DNA of 57,214 bases from an uncultured Bacteroidota bacterium (GTDB lineage: Bacteria > Bacteroidota > Bacteroidia > Flavobacteriales > Flavobacteriaceae). The position numbers were made by a program, and so were the translations under genes. Shown in pieces: positions 1-6,373 of the stretch. The notes under the pieces were generated by a model, which was given only the letters and a program-made list of their open reading frames with translations, was not told the origin of the DNA and made no database searches. The stretch's first letter is position 1, and every line of letters starts with the position of its first letter. The stretch is taken from NCBI GenBank assembly GCA_902635965.1, contig CACPQA010000013.1:1-57214 (forward strand), in the 5' to 3' direction.

Positions 1-2001
1 ATAAAGTCTAATTTTATTGCTTACAATTTTAGCGATAGCTGGATAAAACTTATTATCCTTTCCAGCTATTTCAAAGCCGTTTTCACCTCCTACAAAATCA
101 AGTCCAGATCCCACACTATCAAAATCTACATAAAGATATCTTCCCTTAGGTTGATGACTTTTGTATTTTGGTCCAGATGAAACATAGTTAAAACCATACT
201 GTTTGTCAAGAGCTAAAAGAGCTAGTCTTTTACCTACATCTTGTTTATTGTGCGGATGAATATCATCCTCCTCCCCTATATCCATTAAAACAGCCATACC
301 GGTGTTTTCTGTTGACTCTAGGGTCTTTCGCTGTGCTTCTCGAACTCCTAGAGTGCCTTCAGCTGGAAAAGGAGCAATTTGGGCATAATAAAATGGAAAG
401 TCATAACCCCAGGTCTCACGCCAATCGTCTATCATCGCTGAAAATAAGGTTTGGTATTCATTATAGTTAGATACATTTGATTCACCTTGATACCAAATCG
501 TACCTTTGATTGTAAAAGGAATTATGTTCGATAATATTCTGTTGTATAACATTGAATAACCGTTGGGATCGTTAAAACCTTCGGGTTCTAAAAATTTACT
601 GTTAATCTCATCTTGTTTTTTAAAAAGCTCATCTGGAGAATAACTATGGATCATAAAATACTTTAGATCATATATGAATGCTTGGTGCTTATATTTTAGA
701 CTATTAAAAGGGATTTCGATAATTTTATTTCCACCAATTAGCTTAATTGGCCCTTTAAAACCACCAGCTAGTCTATAATCTGTAATTCTAATTGCAAGAG
801 AATTTAATCCTTTATTTAGGATCTCTTTTGGAATTTTATACTTTCTTGCTAAAGCTGAATTAAAAGTATTTCCTATTAAATTTCCATTTATATAAGTTTG
901 GTCTGCGTCATCAATCCCCTTTTCAAACATTAAGGTGAAATCATTATCAATTTCATTTAAATCGAAGTTGACCCTAAACCATATTACACCGTCATGTAAA
1001 AGCTTATCATTCATATTAAAAACACTTTCAAAAAGACCAGGATAAATTGGATATTCGTAATCAATTTCAGATGGTTCCCAATATGGCCATAAAGAATCAT
1101 CAAAATCTTTATTCTTAAATTTATTGTCCTGTAGGTCCATATCAATCCATCCATTTTTAATTAAATCCCATTTATTTGGATCTTCTGACCACTTTGGAAT
1201 CTTCACAAAATCAAAATCAAATCTTTCTTTGTTTAATATTAAAATTGAATCATTGTGTTTTTTTATTCTAGACTCCGAATTATTAAGTTCATCAATTTTA
1301 TTAAGTTCATTAATTTTATTTGGATAAATCTCTTTAAGTTTACTTACACTAGTCCAAGCCTCAACCCTTGTTCCTCCCCAAGAGGATCCGATTATTCCAA
1401 TGGGAATCTTTAATTTTTTGTGAAGTTCTCTCGCAAAAAAATATCCAGTTGCACTAAAACTTTCCTTACTGTTTATTCCTTCTCTTTCTTTTGCATAATC
1501 TGATTTCACTTTTCTCCAACTTTGATTTTTTACAACTTCCATAGTTAAATCCATAGGATTATTAAAAAATCTTATTTCTTCATAATTAGCGTTTGCAATT
1601 TCTTCATCTTGATTATCAATACAATCTTTGCAATGATTTAATTTCCATTGCATATTTGACTGACCGGATGCAAGCCAAACCTCACCAATTAAAACATCCT
1701 TATATACAATTGAACTTTTAGAATCATTTACTACAATTTCATAAGGTCCACCCGCAGACGGAGTGGCTAACTTTAATTCCCATTTCCCGTCTATATCCGC
1801 AATTACTGAAGAAGATTTCCCCCAGGTCCCTCTAATTTCAATTTTCTCATTTGGACTAGATTTTCCCCAAAAAGAGACCTCAGTTTCACGTTGTAATACC
1901 ATATTATTAGAAAAAACTGAAGGCAGAGCTAAATTTCCAACTTTGGTTGTGCAAGAAAAAAATAAAAAACCAATTAAAATTACATAGGTTCTTAAAAACA
2001 T
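1..2001 (-). CDS. Sialate O-acetylesterase-like SGNH hydrolase, lipoprotein (C-terminus off window)
   Basis: The reading frame runs from an ATG at 2001 to the window edge without a stop, about 667 residues, so the C-terminus is missing. It starts with a lipoprotein signal (hydrophobic stretch ending FFSC, Cys17). The SGNH nucleophile motif GQSNM lies at residues 113-117 with Ser115, and the downstream DIHP box supplies the Asp/His pair. Between the two halves lies a beta-sandwich-like insert, as is usual in this family. Family members remove O-acetyl groups from sialic acids or from plant and algal polysaccharides; the substrate here is unknown. Location is inferred to be periplasmic or surface, membrane anchored. 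The motifs make the family call secure. Confidence 0.92.
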   Translation of the reverse strand, partial: MFLRTYVILIGFLFFSCTTKVGNLALPSVFSNNMVLQRETEVSFWGKSSPNEKIEIRGTWGKSSSVIADIDGKWELKLATPSAGGPYEIVVNDSKSSIVYKDVLIGEVWLASGQSNMQWKLNHCKDCIDNQDEEIANANYEEIRFFNNPMDLTMEVVKNQSWRKVKSDYAKEREGINSKESFSATGYFFARELHKKLKIPIGIIGSSWGGTRVEAWTSVSKLKEIYPNKINELNKIDELNNSESRIKKHNDSILILNKERFDFDFVKIPKWSEDPNKWDLIKNGWIDMDLQDNKFKNKDFDDSLWPYWEPSEIDYEYPIYPGLFESVFNMNDKLLHDGVIWFRVNFDLNEIDNDFTLMFEKGIDDADQTYINGNLIGNTFNSALARKYKIPKEILNKGLNSLAIRITDYRLAGGFKGPIKLIGGNKIIEIPFNSLKYKHQAFIYDLKYFMIHSYSPDELFKKQDEINSKFLEPEGFNDPNGYSMLYNRILSNIIPFTIKGTIWYQGESNVSNYNEYQTLFSAMIDDWRETWGYDFPFYYAQIAPFPAEGTLGVREAQRKTLESTENTGMAVLMDIGEEDDIHPHNKQDVGKRLALLALDKQYGFNYVSSGPKYKSHQPKGRYLYVDFDSVGSGLDFVGGENGFEIAGKDNKFYPAIAKIVSNKIRLY

Positions 2002-2010
2002 AAATTAAAG

Positions 2011-2298
2011 TTAACTTACAACAGATGTGTTATGGCGAATCACAGCTGAAATTTCAGTAACTTCTGTAACGATTCCTTTAGATCTTTTTGCATGCTCATG
2101 AATTAAATCTTCGCTTTCAGCATTATATACACAAAAAATATTGTTACCAGCAACATAACTTTGTTCTTGTTGTATCATTTTGCCCTCATTTCTCATTTCT
2201 TCTAAAATAGCCTCTGATGCCTTTCCTCCTTTATTAAATTCAGCTTTTGGCACATTTGAAGCACCTTCCATTTCTCTTCTGATTAAAAATTTTTTCAT
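2011..2298 (-). CDS. DUF4242-family small protein
   Basis: A 95-residue protein without a signal peptide. The N-terminal MKKFLIRREMEGA, the central YVAGNNIFCVY and the C-terminal GIVTEVTEI pattern fit DUF4242, a small ferredoxin-like family with a few members described as nickel binding. It ends 9 bases before the start of the esterase gene downstream, so the two are probably co-transcribed. The function is unknown. The predicted alpha+beta fold resembles that inferred for the exported proteins at 2649-5324, but the sequences are not obviously related. Confidence 0.8.
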   Translation of the reverse strand: MKKFLIRREMEGASNVPKAEFNKGGKASEAILEEMRNEGKMIQQEQSYVAGNNIFCVYNAESEDLIHEHAKRSKGIVTEVTEISAVIRHNTSVVS

Positions 2299-2384
2299 TA
2301 TTTATTGTTTTAATTTTACTAAATCTAATTTATAAAGTATATAATTGTAAATTCTACATTAAACAGTTTTTTTTAAATTAAAAA

Positions 2385-2594
2385 ATGAGAAGTTTAAGAA
2401 TGTTAATATTAACAATCATAATTTTGGGTTGTAAATCAAATCAGATTAGCTGTGATGAAATAAATCCCCCACTTCAGATTGCTTGTACAAAAGAGTATAG
2501 ACCAGTTTGTGGATGCAATAACAAAACTTACTCTAATCCTTGCGTTGCTTCCTCTTTCGGAATTTCCGATTTTACATTTGGTGAGTGCAAATAA
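2385..2594 (+). CDS. Kazal-type protease inhibitor lipoprotein
   Basis: A 69-residue protein. Residues 1-16 form a lipoprotein signal ending IILGC, so the mature protein should be a lipid-anchored domain of about 54 residues. That domain has the Kazal spacing: Cys-Thr, then PVCGC, NKTYSNPC and a final GEC, with the conserved Thr-Tyr and Asn-Pro-Cys. Kazal domains inhibit serine proteases by presenting a reactive loop; here the P1 region is around ACTKEYRP. It stands alone on the plus strand and is followed by a strong terminator at 2593-2626. The target protease is not evident from the neighbourhood. Confidence 0.85.
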   Translation: MRSLRMLILTIIILGCKSNQISCDEINPPLQIACTKEYRPVCGCNNKTYSNPCVASSFGISDFTFGECK

Positions 2595-2626
2595 AAAAGG
2601 TCTAGAATTTTCTCTAGACCTTTTTT
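2593..2626. terminator. Bidirectional intrinsic terminator
   Basis: Inverted repeat GGTCTAGA (2599-2606), loop ATTTTC, TCTAGACC (2613-2620), flanked by six A residues on the left and six T residues on the right. It works on both strands and sits between the convergent Kazal gene and the minus-strand gene at 2649. Confidence 0.9.
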
Positions 2627-2648
2627 ATATTTGTTCAATTATAATTAT

Positions 2649-3338
2649 CTAATTGAATGTAGCAAGTCTTGCCATCAGATACGTACCTTTTAGTTTCCTA
2701 ATACCTGCAACTTTTTGTGCATATTCTGCAAACATTGGGTCAGAGTACATTTTTTTTGTAGTACCAAGTGCGGTGGCTATGTCTGGAAAACCTGCCCATA
2801 CAAAATGGGAATACTCGTCTGTTTGACCAACTATAGGTTGACCTATACCATTTGAACCAACTTCGCTATATTTCTTCTTTATTTTTTTTGAAAATGCAGA
2901 AAAAGCTTTCGCGTAAGCCGCAGGGTTAGATACATCCATATTCCACATCATAAATACTCTGTCAGGAGTCCAGTCACCATCATATGTTACAGGTGTTGCT
3001 ATATATTGTGATATAGGTTCGGAAATATTGTCAAATTTCTCGCTATACATTTGTGCAATTTTAGATGAAGCCCATGAACTCATAAATTTTTGAAGGTCAT
3101 TTTCATTCATAAAGTCAAAAGTAACAGCGTGAGATGCTTTATCAGTCCCACCAAAATAGAGTCCAAAAAGATTTACTTTAGCTGGTAAATTTTTTCCCCA
3201 ATCTGTCTCCATCATATCTGACATTGTACTGACAATTGCAGCAGGTTGTTTTGTATTAAATTTAAAAAAAGCCACATATTGAGCTGAGGCAACATTTAAG
3301 GTTATTATAAATAGTAATAATGTTATTTTATTTTTCAT
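2649..3338 (-). CDS. Exported protein, two predicted alpha+beta repeats, function unknown
   Basis: A 229-residue protein with a signal peptide of about 19 residues ending in VASAQ. The mature part reads as two strand-helix-strand-strand units, one starting near YVAFFKF and one near RVFMMWNMDV. This suggests a dimeric alpha/beta-barrel or ferredoxin-like fold built from an internal duplication. It is the last gene of a four-gene minus-strand operon, 15 bases after the 251-residue protein. Similarity to its operon neighbours is weak in sequence and mainly in layout. I see no enzyme motif. The fold is inferred by eye from hydrophobic patterning. Confidence 0.75.
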   Translation of the reverse strand: MKNKITLLLFIITLNVASAQYVAFFKFNTKQPAAIVSTMSDMMETDWGKNLPAKVNLFGLYFGGTDKASHAVTFDFMNENDLQKFMSSWASSKIAQMYSEKFDNISEPISQYIATPVTYDGDWTPDRVFMMWNMDVSNPAAYAKAFSAFSKKIKKKYSEVGSNGIGQPIVGQTDEYSHFVWAGFPDIATALGTTKKMYSDPMFAEYAQKVAGIRKLKGTYLMARLATFN

Positions 3339-3353
3339 ATTTTAAATTTTTTA

Positions 3354-4109
3354 TTATCGAATGCTTCTTACCAGTGTCATAATGTGAGCTCTTTTAAGAT
3401 CCCTAATTTCATCCATTGCCTGTGAGTTTTTTAGTTGATCATCACCTAGTGGATTTGTTTGATCAATACTATTATATAAGGTTTCTAAAGAATCATAAAA
3501 ATCAGCAGTTATATAATTAAACCCTTGGTCAGAACCATAATGGTTTAAAACTTTATGTAAACCCCAGCCTTTTCTTAAACCTGACTCTTTGTGTGTAGGC
3601 ATAAAGGTTTCTAGTTCCATTTTTTCATACTCGGCAGCCTTATATGGCTTTACATCCATGTAATTAAGAACTACCACAGGTGGTGGTGTTCCATTTGCTT
3701 GAGGACCATAACCCCCTTTAAGTGATACTAAAACTTGGTAATTTCGAACGTAGTTTCTGCTAGTCTGAATCTGAGCAGCTCTCCAATCACCTGCGGATAT
3801 TCCCTCAAGTTTGTCAATAGAAGGATTGTTACCTCCTGATAAACTGGTAGTAAGGTGAGCATATACGAAGGTAGTAGTCATGTCATTTGGGGCAGGATTT
3901 ACTATTTGCCACATATCCCATCCTACAATATCACCATTCTTGATTCTTTCCTTGTGGTACTTTGAGTAAAATTTTTCTTCTAATTCCAAATGTTTTTCAA
4001 CATTTTCATTTTTTACCTTTCCATACCAAAGGTTAACGTATAGTTTGTCTTGTGCATTAATTGAAATAACAAAACAAAATGACATTATAATTAAAAAATA
4101 GTTTTTCAT
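3354..4109 (-). CDS. Exported protein, paralogue of the 249-residue neighbour, function unknown
   Basis: A 251-residue protein with a signal peptide cleaved near residue 19 (SINAQ). It is a clear paralogue of the gene at 4575-5324: both have a GW-x-x-W-x-(I/V)VN segment in the first half, LRKGW in the second, and an RDL-containing C-terminus. Each half reads as strand, helix, strand, strand, so the protein looks like a tandem duplication of an ABM-like (dimeric alpha/beta-barrel) unit. It is third in the operon, 26 bases after the membrane protein. No catalytic motif is recognised; a role in binding a small ligand in the periplasm would be a guess. Confidence 0.75.
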   Translation of the reverse strand: MKNYFLIIMSFCFVISINAQDKLYVNLWYGKVKNENVEKHLELEEKFYSKYHKERIKNGDIVGWDMWQIVNPAPNDMTTTFVYAHLTTSLSGGNNPSIDKLEGISAGDWRAAQIQTSRNYVRNYQVLVSLKGGYGPQANGTPPPVVVLNYMDVKPYKAAEYEKMELETFMPTHKESGLRKGWGLHKVLNHYGSDQGFNYITADFYDSLETLYNSIDQTNPLGDDQLKNSQAMDEIRDLKRAHIMTLVRSIR

Positions 4110-4135
4110 TATTTAAATATTTAATTGGTTAAAAT

Positions 4136-4561
4136 TTAATTTTTTGATAAGTTGACCCACACACCCGCAACAACCATAACCGCAAAAGTTATTATAAAAA
4201 CAAGTGCTGCTGGCTCAGGCATAAAAGCTGGAGGCCAACCGTCAGCTACTGAATATCCAGTAAAATCTATGTAACTTTTGGTAACTTCGGATAATTCTAC
4301 ACCATTGGATAATAACTCAGACAATCTATAGGATTGTGCAAGTTGTGAGTTATACAGATAAGAAAAAACATTATATCCAAAAAATACAGTACAAAGCCCA
4401 AAAATTGTAACAAGCACCTTTCCAAAGGTGTTCGCGTTATTTTCTCTTTGAAATCTAACGAGTCTAAATGATATAAATATTAAAGCCGCAAAGGTCAAAC
4501 AATAAATTGCGTTTGCGACAAATGATAGTTGATAGTAGTTTAAAATTTCTAATTCGCTCAT
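4136..4561 (-). CDS. Small integral membrane protein, three predicted TM helices
   Basis: A 141-residue protein with hydrophobic segments at about 12-32, 48-70 and 115-137. The loop between the second and third helices is acidic and is probably exposed to one side. I do not recognise the family. It lies between the two paralogous exported proteins, 13 bases after one and 26 before the other, so it belongs to the same transcript. It could anchor or dock the exported proteins. The PEPAALVFI stretch before the last helix is only superficially like a PEP-CTERM sorting tag, since no arginine cluster follows. Confidence 0.7.
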   Translation of the reverse strand: MSELEILNYYQLSFVANAIYCLTFAALIFISFRLVRFQRENNANTFGKVLVTIFGLCTVFFGYNVFSYLYNSQLAQSYRLSELLSNGVELSEVTKSYIDFTGYSVADGWPPAFMPEPAALVFIITFAVMVVAGVWVNLSKN

Positions 4562-4574
4562 GTTTATAATTTAA

Positions 4575-5324
4575 TTATTCTTTATTTAAAAAAATGAATT
4601 TTTTGAAAACAACTCTATGACTTAAATCACGAAGATTCATAAATTTTTTCCCTTGAGAAGATGCACCCCAGTCTACTGAAGGTCCAGAGCTAGTCTTTAA
4701 AAAATCTTGATAGGAATCAAACCAATCAACTGTAAAATGGGTCCAAGAAACATCTGTCCCAGGGTTGTCGATTCTCTTTGCTAAAGACCATCCCTTTCGA
4801 AGTGAACTTGATGATATTGATTTAGTATTTAATTTTTCATAATCCTCGTAAGATTTGTAATAGCCATGCTTAGCTTTCATAAAATTACAAACGGCAATAT
4901 CAGGATAAGTTGTTACACCTTTCTGAAGTACCTCAGCAACATTTTTTACCTGAGTTGTAAAAACAATTTTTCTGTTTTCAGCGTTCTTTTCTCCCCAATC
5001 TTCTAATTCCTCCTCAGTTAAATCAGAAAATAGTTCAGTCCACTTTGGACCCTCAAAATCCTCATCTGAATTTTCTAAATCATATACTGTAACAGCCAAG
5101 TGAGTGTAGGGAAACTGTGGACCATTTACCACTTTCCAAACGTGCCATCCTAAAACTTGACCTGCATCAATGTAAGCTTGATTCACCTTTTGGAATTTGG
5201 ATTTTAAATTTCGATCGTATGCTCCTATATCTTCTGCTTTTATGAAAGAAAAATCAAATGCAATGTTTTGCCCATATGAAATTGTTATAAAAATGAAGGA
5301 TAGGAGAAATAAAAGTTTTTTCAT
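4575..5324 (-). CDS. Exported protein, paralogue of the 251-residue neighbour, function unknown
   Basis: First gene of the minus-strand operon 5324-2649. It has 249 residues with a signal peptide ending near residue 18 (ISYGQ). Two predicted alpha+beta repeats carry the parallel segments GWHVWKVVNG and LRKGWSLAKRI, matching those of the protein at 3354-4109. Conserved tryptophans in both halves (GW..W, WTHFTVDWFDS) could line a hydrophobic pocket, as in haem- or polyketide-binding alpha/beta barrels, but this is inference. No known enzyme motif is seen. Confidence 0.75.
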   Translation of the reverse strand: MKKLLFLLSFIFITISYGQNIAFDFSFIKAEDIGAYDRNLKSKFQKVNQAYIDAGQVLGWHVWKVVNGPQFPYTHLAVTVYDLENSDEDFEGPKWTELFSDLTEEELEDWGEKNAENRKIVFTTQVKNVAEVLQKGVTTYPDIAVCNFMKAKHGYYKSYEDYEKLNTKSISSSSLRKGWSLAKRIDNPGTDVSWTHFTVDWFDSYQDFLKTSSGPSVDWGASSQGKKFMNLRDLSHRVVFKKFIFLNKE

Positions 5325-5389
5325 AGTTTAATTCTTTTTGATATAGATAAATCTATTAAAATTAGTTTTAATTTAAAAGTAAAATTGAA

Positions 5390-5412
5390 ATTATTAGATA
5401 CAATCTAATAAT
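5390..5412 (-). terminator. Perfect 10-bp inverted repeat at a gene end, weak terminator candidate
   Basis: ATTATTAGAT (5390-5399), loop ACA, ATCTAATAAT (5403-5412), overlapping the stop codon of the minus-strand gene at 5405. The stem is AT-only and the T tract that follows on the minus strand is interrupted, so termination would be weak. Confidence 0.4.
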
Positions 5413-5992
5413 TTATGTACCACATAATTTTTCCACCTACTCCCCTTCTTGATAAACCTACTTCATATCCCAATCTTCCAAATCTGTAAAAAGCTGCAAT
5501 TTTATAATTAAATAAAGTTGATTTTTTATTTCTGTCGATAAAGAATTCTACTGGATCCATAAGCATTGCATAACTGTAAGAGGCAAAACGGCTCAAACTT
5601 TCAATCCCTAAAGAACCTATTAAATGAAACTTTTTACCAAAAGCACGTCCTAGTCTTAATGAAATTATGTTGTGATTATGCATATAGCCTTGTAAAACAG
5701 CAAACTGATTAATAGTAGTACCTTGTTTTTCATTTAACTTTGGAAGATTTGTAACATATTCTATGCCAATTAGCAAGTCTTTATCTGTTAGTAAGTAATC
5801 AGCAGATAAAAGAATAGAACCGCTTTTAACTTCATTTTTTGTAAGTGTATTGTACTGATAACCAAAACCAAAAATTAAGTCAGGTAATCTAGCCGATCTG
5901 GCAAATGGATCATGATTTTTTTGACCATTTAAATTGACAATGCAAATGAGAACAAAAAAAAATAACTTAATTATATCGGTGGTGTTTACCAT
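5405..5992 (-). CDS. Putative outer-membrane beta-barrel protein
   Basis: A 195-residue protein with a signal peptide of about 23 residues ending NLNGQ. The rest alternates short amphipathic strands rich in Gly, Tyr and Phe (LIFGFGYQYNT, GSILLSADYLL, IAAFYRFGRLGYEVGLSR), which fits a small outer-membrane barrel of about eight strands. It ends in an aromatic residue, as barrel proteins often do. I cannot place it in a named family. A TATATTTG promoter element lies just upstream at 6014-6007. It is transcribed separately from the operon at 5324. Confidence 0.65.
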   Translation of the reverse strand: MVNTTDIIKLFFFVLICIVNLNGQKNHDPFARSARLPDLIFGFGYQYNTLTKNEVKSGSILLSADYLLTDKDLLIGIEYVTNLPKLNEKQGTTINQFAVLQGYMHNHNIISLRLGRAFGKKFHLIGSLGIESLSRFASYSYAMLMDPVEFFIDRNKKSTLFNYKIAAFYRFGRLGYEVGLSRRGVGGKIMWYINY

Positions 5993-6006
5993 TTAAAAAA
6001 TATTTG

Positions 6007-6014
6007 CAAATATA
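6007..6014 (-). promoter_or_regulatory. Bacteroidota -7 promoter element (TATATTTG)
   Basis: CAAATATA on the plus strand reads TATATTTG on the minus strand, an exact TAnnTTTG match 15 bases upstream of the ATG at 5992. No good TTTG -33 box is seen at the usual spacing. Confidence 0.5.
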
Positions 6015-6095
6015 CATTTAGAGAAATTAAAATTAACACCAAGTCTAAACATTAAACTAATCTTTGAAATAATTATACATATCTTAAAAAAAACA

Positions 6096-6103
6096 TAACT
6101 TTG
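6096..6103 (+). promoter_or_regulatory. Bacteroidota -7 promoter element (TAACTTTG)
   Basis: Exact TAnnTTTG match 13 bases before the ATG of the 28-codon ORF at 6117. The nearest upstream TTTG (6063-6066) is 29 bases away, further than the usual spacing of about 19. Confidence 0.45.
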
Positions 6104-6116
6104 AAAAAAAATTGAA

Positions 6117-6203
6117 ATGGGTGTAGGAGGTATTGTTTTAGGTTCTTTTTTCCTTTGTGTGGCATTATTTATAATAGCAGAAATCAAAGAAAGATTTTTT
6201 TAA
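6117..6203 (+). CDS. Tiny membrane peptide, 28 residues, tentative
   Basis: An ATG-started reading frame of 28 codons. Residues 3-20 are hydrophobic and glycine-containing (GGIVLGSFFLCVALFIIA), followed by a charged tail EIKERFF, the layout of a single-span small membrane protein. It sits directly behind a TAnnTTTG box and fills an otherwise gene-free stretch. The family is not recognised, and chance cannot be excluded at this length. Confidence 0.4.
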   Translation: MGVGGIVLGSFFLCVALFIIAEIKERFF

Positions 6204-6256
6204 TAAAATCTAAAGTTTTTGCAGTTTTCTTTAAACTTAACTATACAATATTAATT

Positions 6257-6346
6257 ATGGATTGGTACTTTAAAAATAGATGGTGGATATGGTCGGTCAC
6301 TGGGGTTTACCTAGCCTACAGAATTTTAGTTTCAATTTATTTTTAG
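6257..6346 (+). CDS. Tiny membrane peptide, 29 residues, tentative
   Basis: From the ATG at 6257 it encodes a 29-residue peptide rich in aromatic residues (MDWYFKNRWWIWSV at the N-terminus), with one hydrophobic helix and a KNRWW charged start. A longer version from 6155 would run through the 28-codon ORF in another frame, so the internal ATG is preferred. It lies 53 bases after the previous tiny ORF and 27 before the acylase gene. It is not recognised. Confidence 0.35.
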   Translation: MDWYFKNRWWIWSVTGVYLAYRILVSIYF

Positions 6347-6373
6347 AAAATCGACACTTAAGAATTTAACATT

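Noticed and set aside
4136-4561. PEP-CTERM-like sorting signal at the end of the three-helix membrane protein
   Set aside because: A PEP precedes the last hydrophobic helix, but there is no basic cluster after it, the protein has two other membrane helices, and no exosortase is in view.
5993-6187. 64-codon minus-strand ORF upstream of the outer-membrane-like gene
   Set aside because: It ends directly at the next gene's start and covers the promoter elements on both strands. The composition is not convincing and it overlaps the plus-strand tiny ORF.
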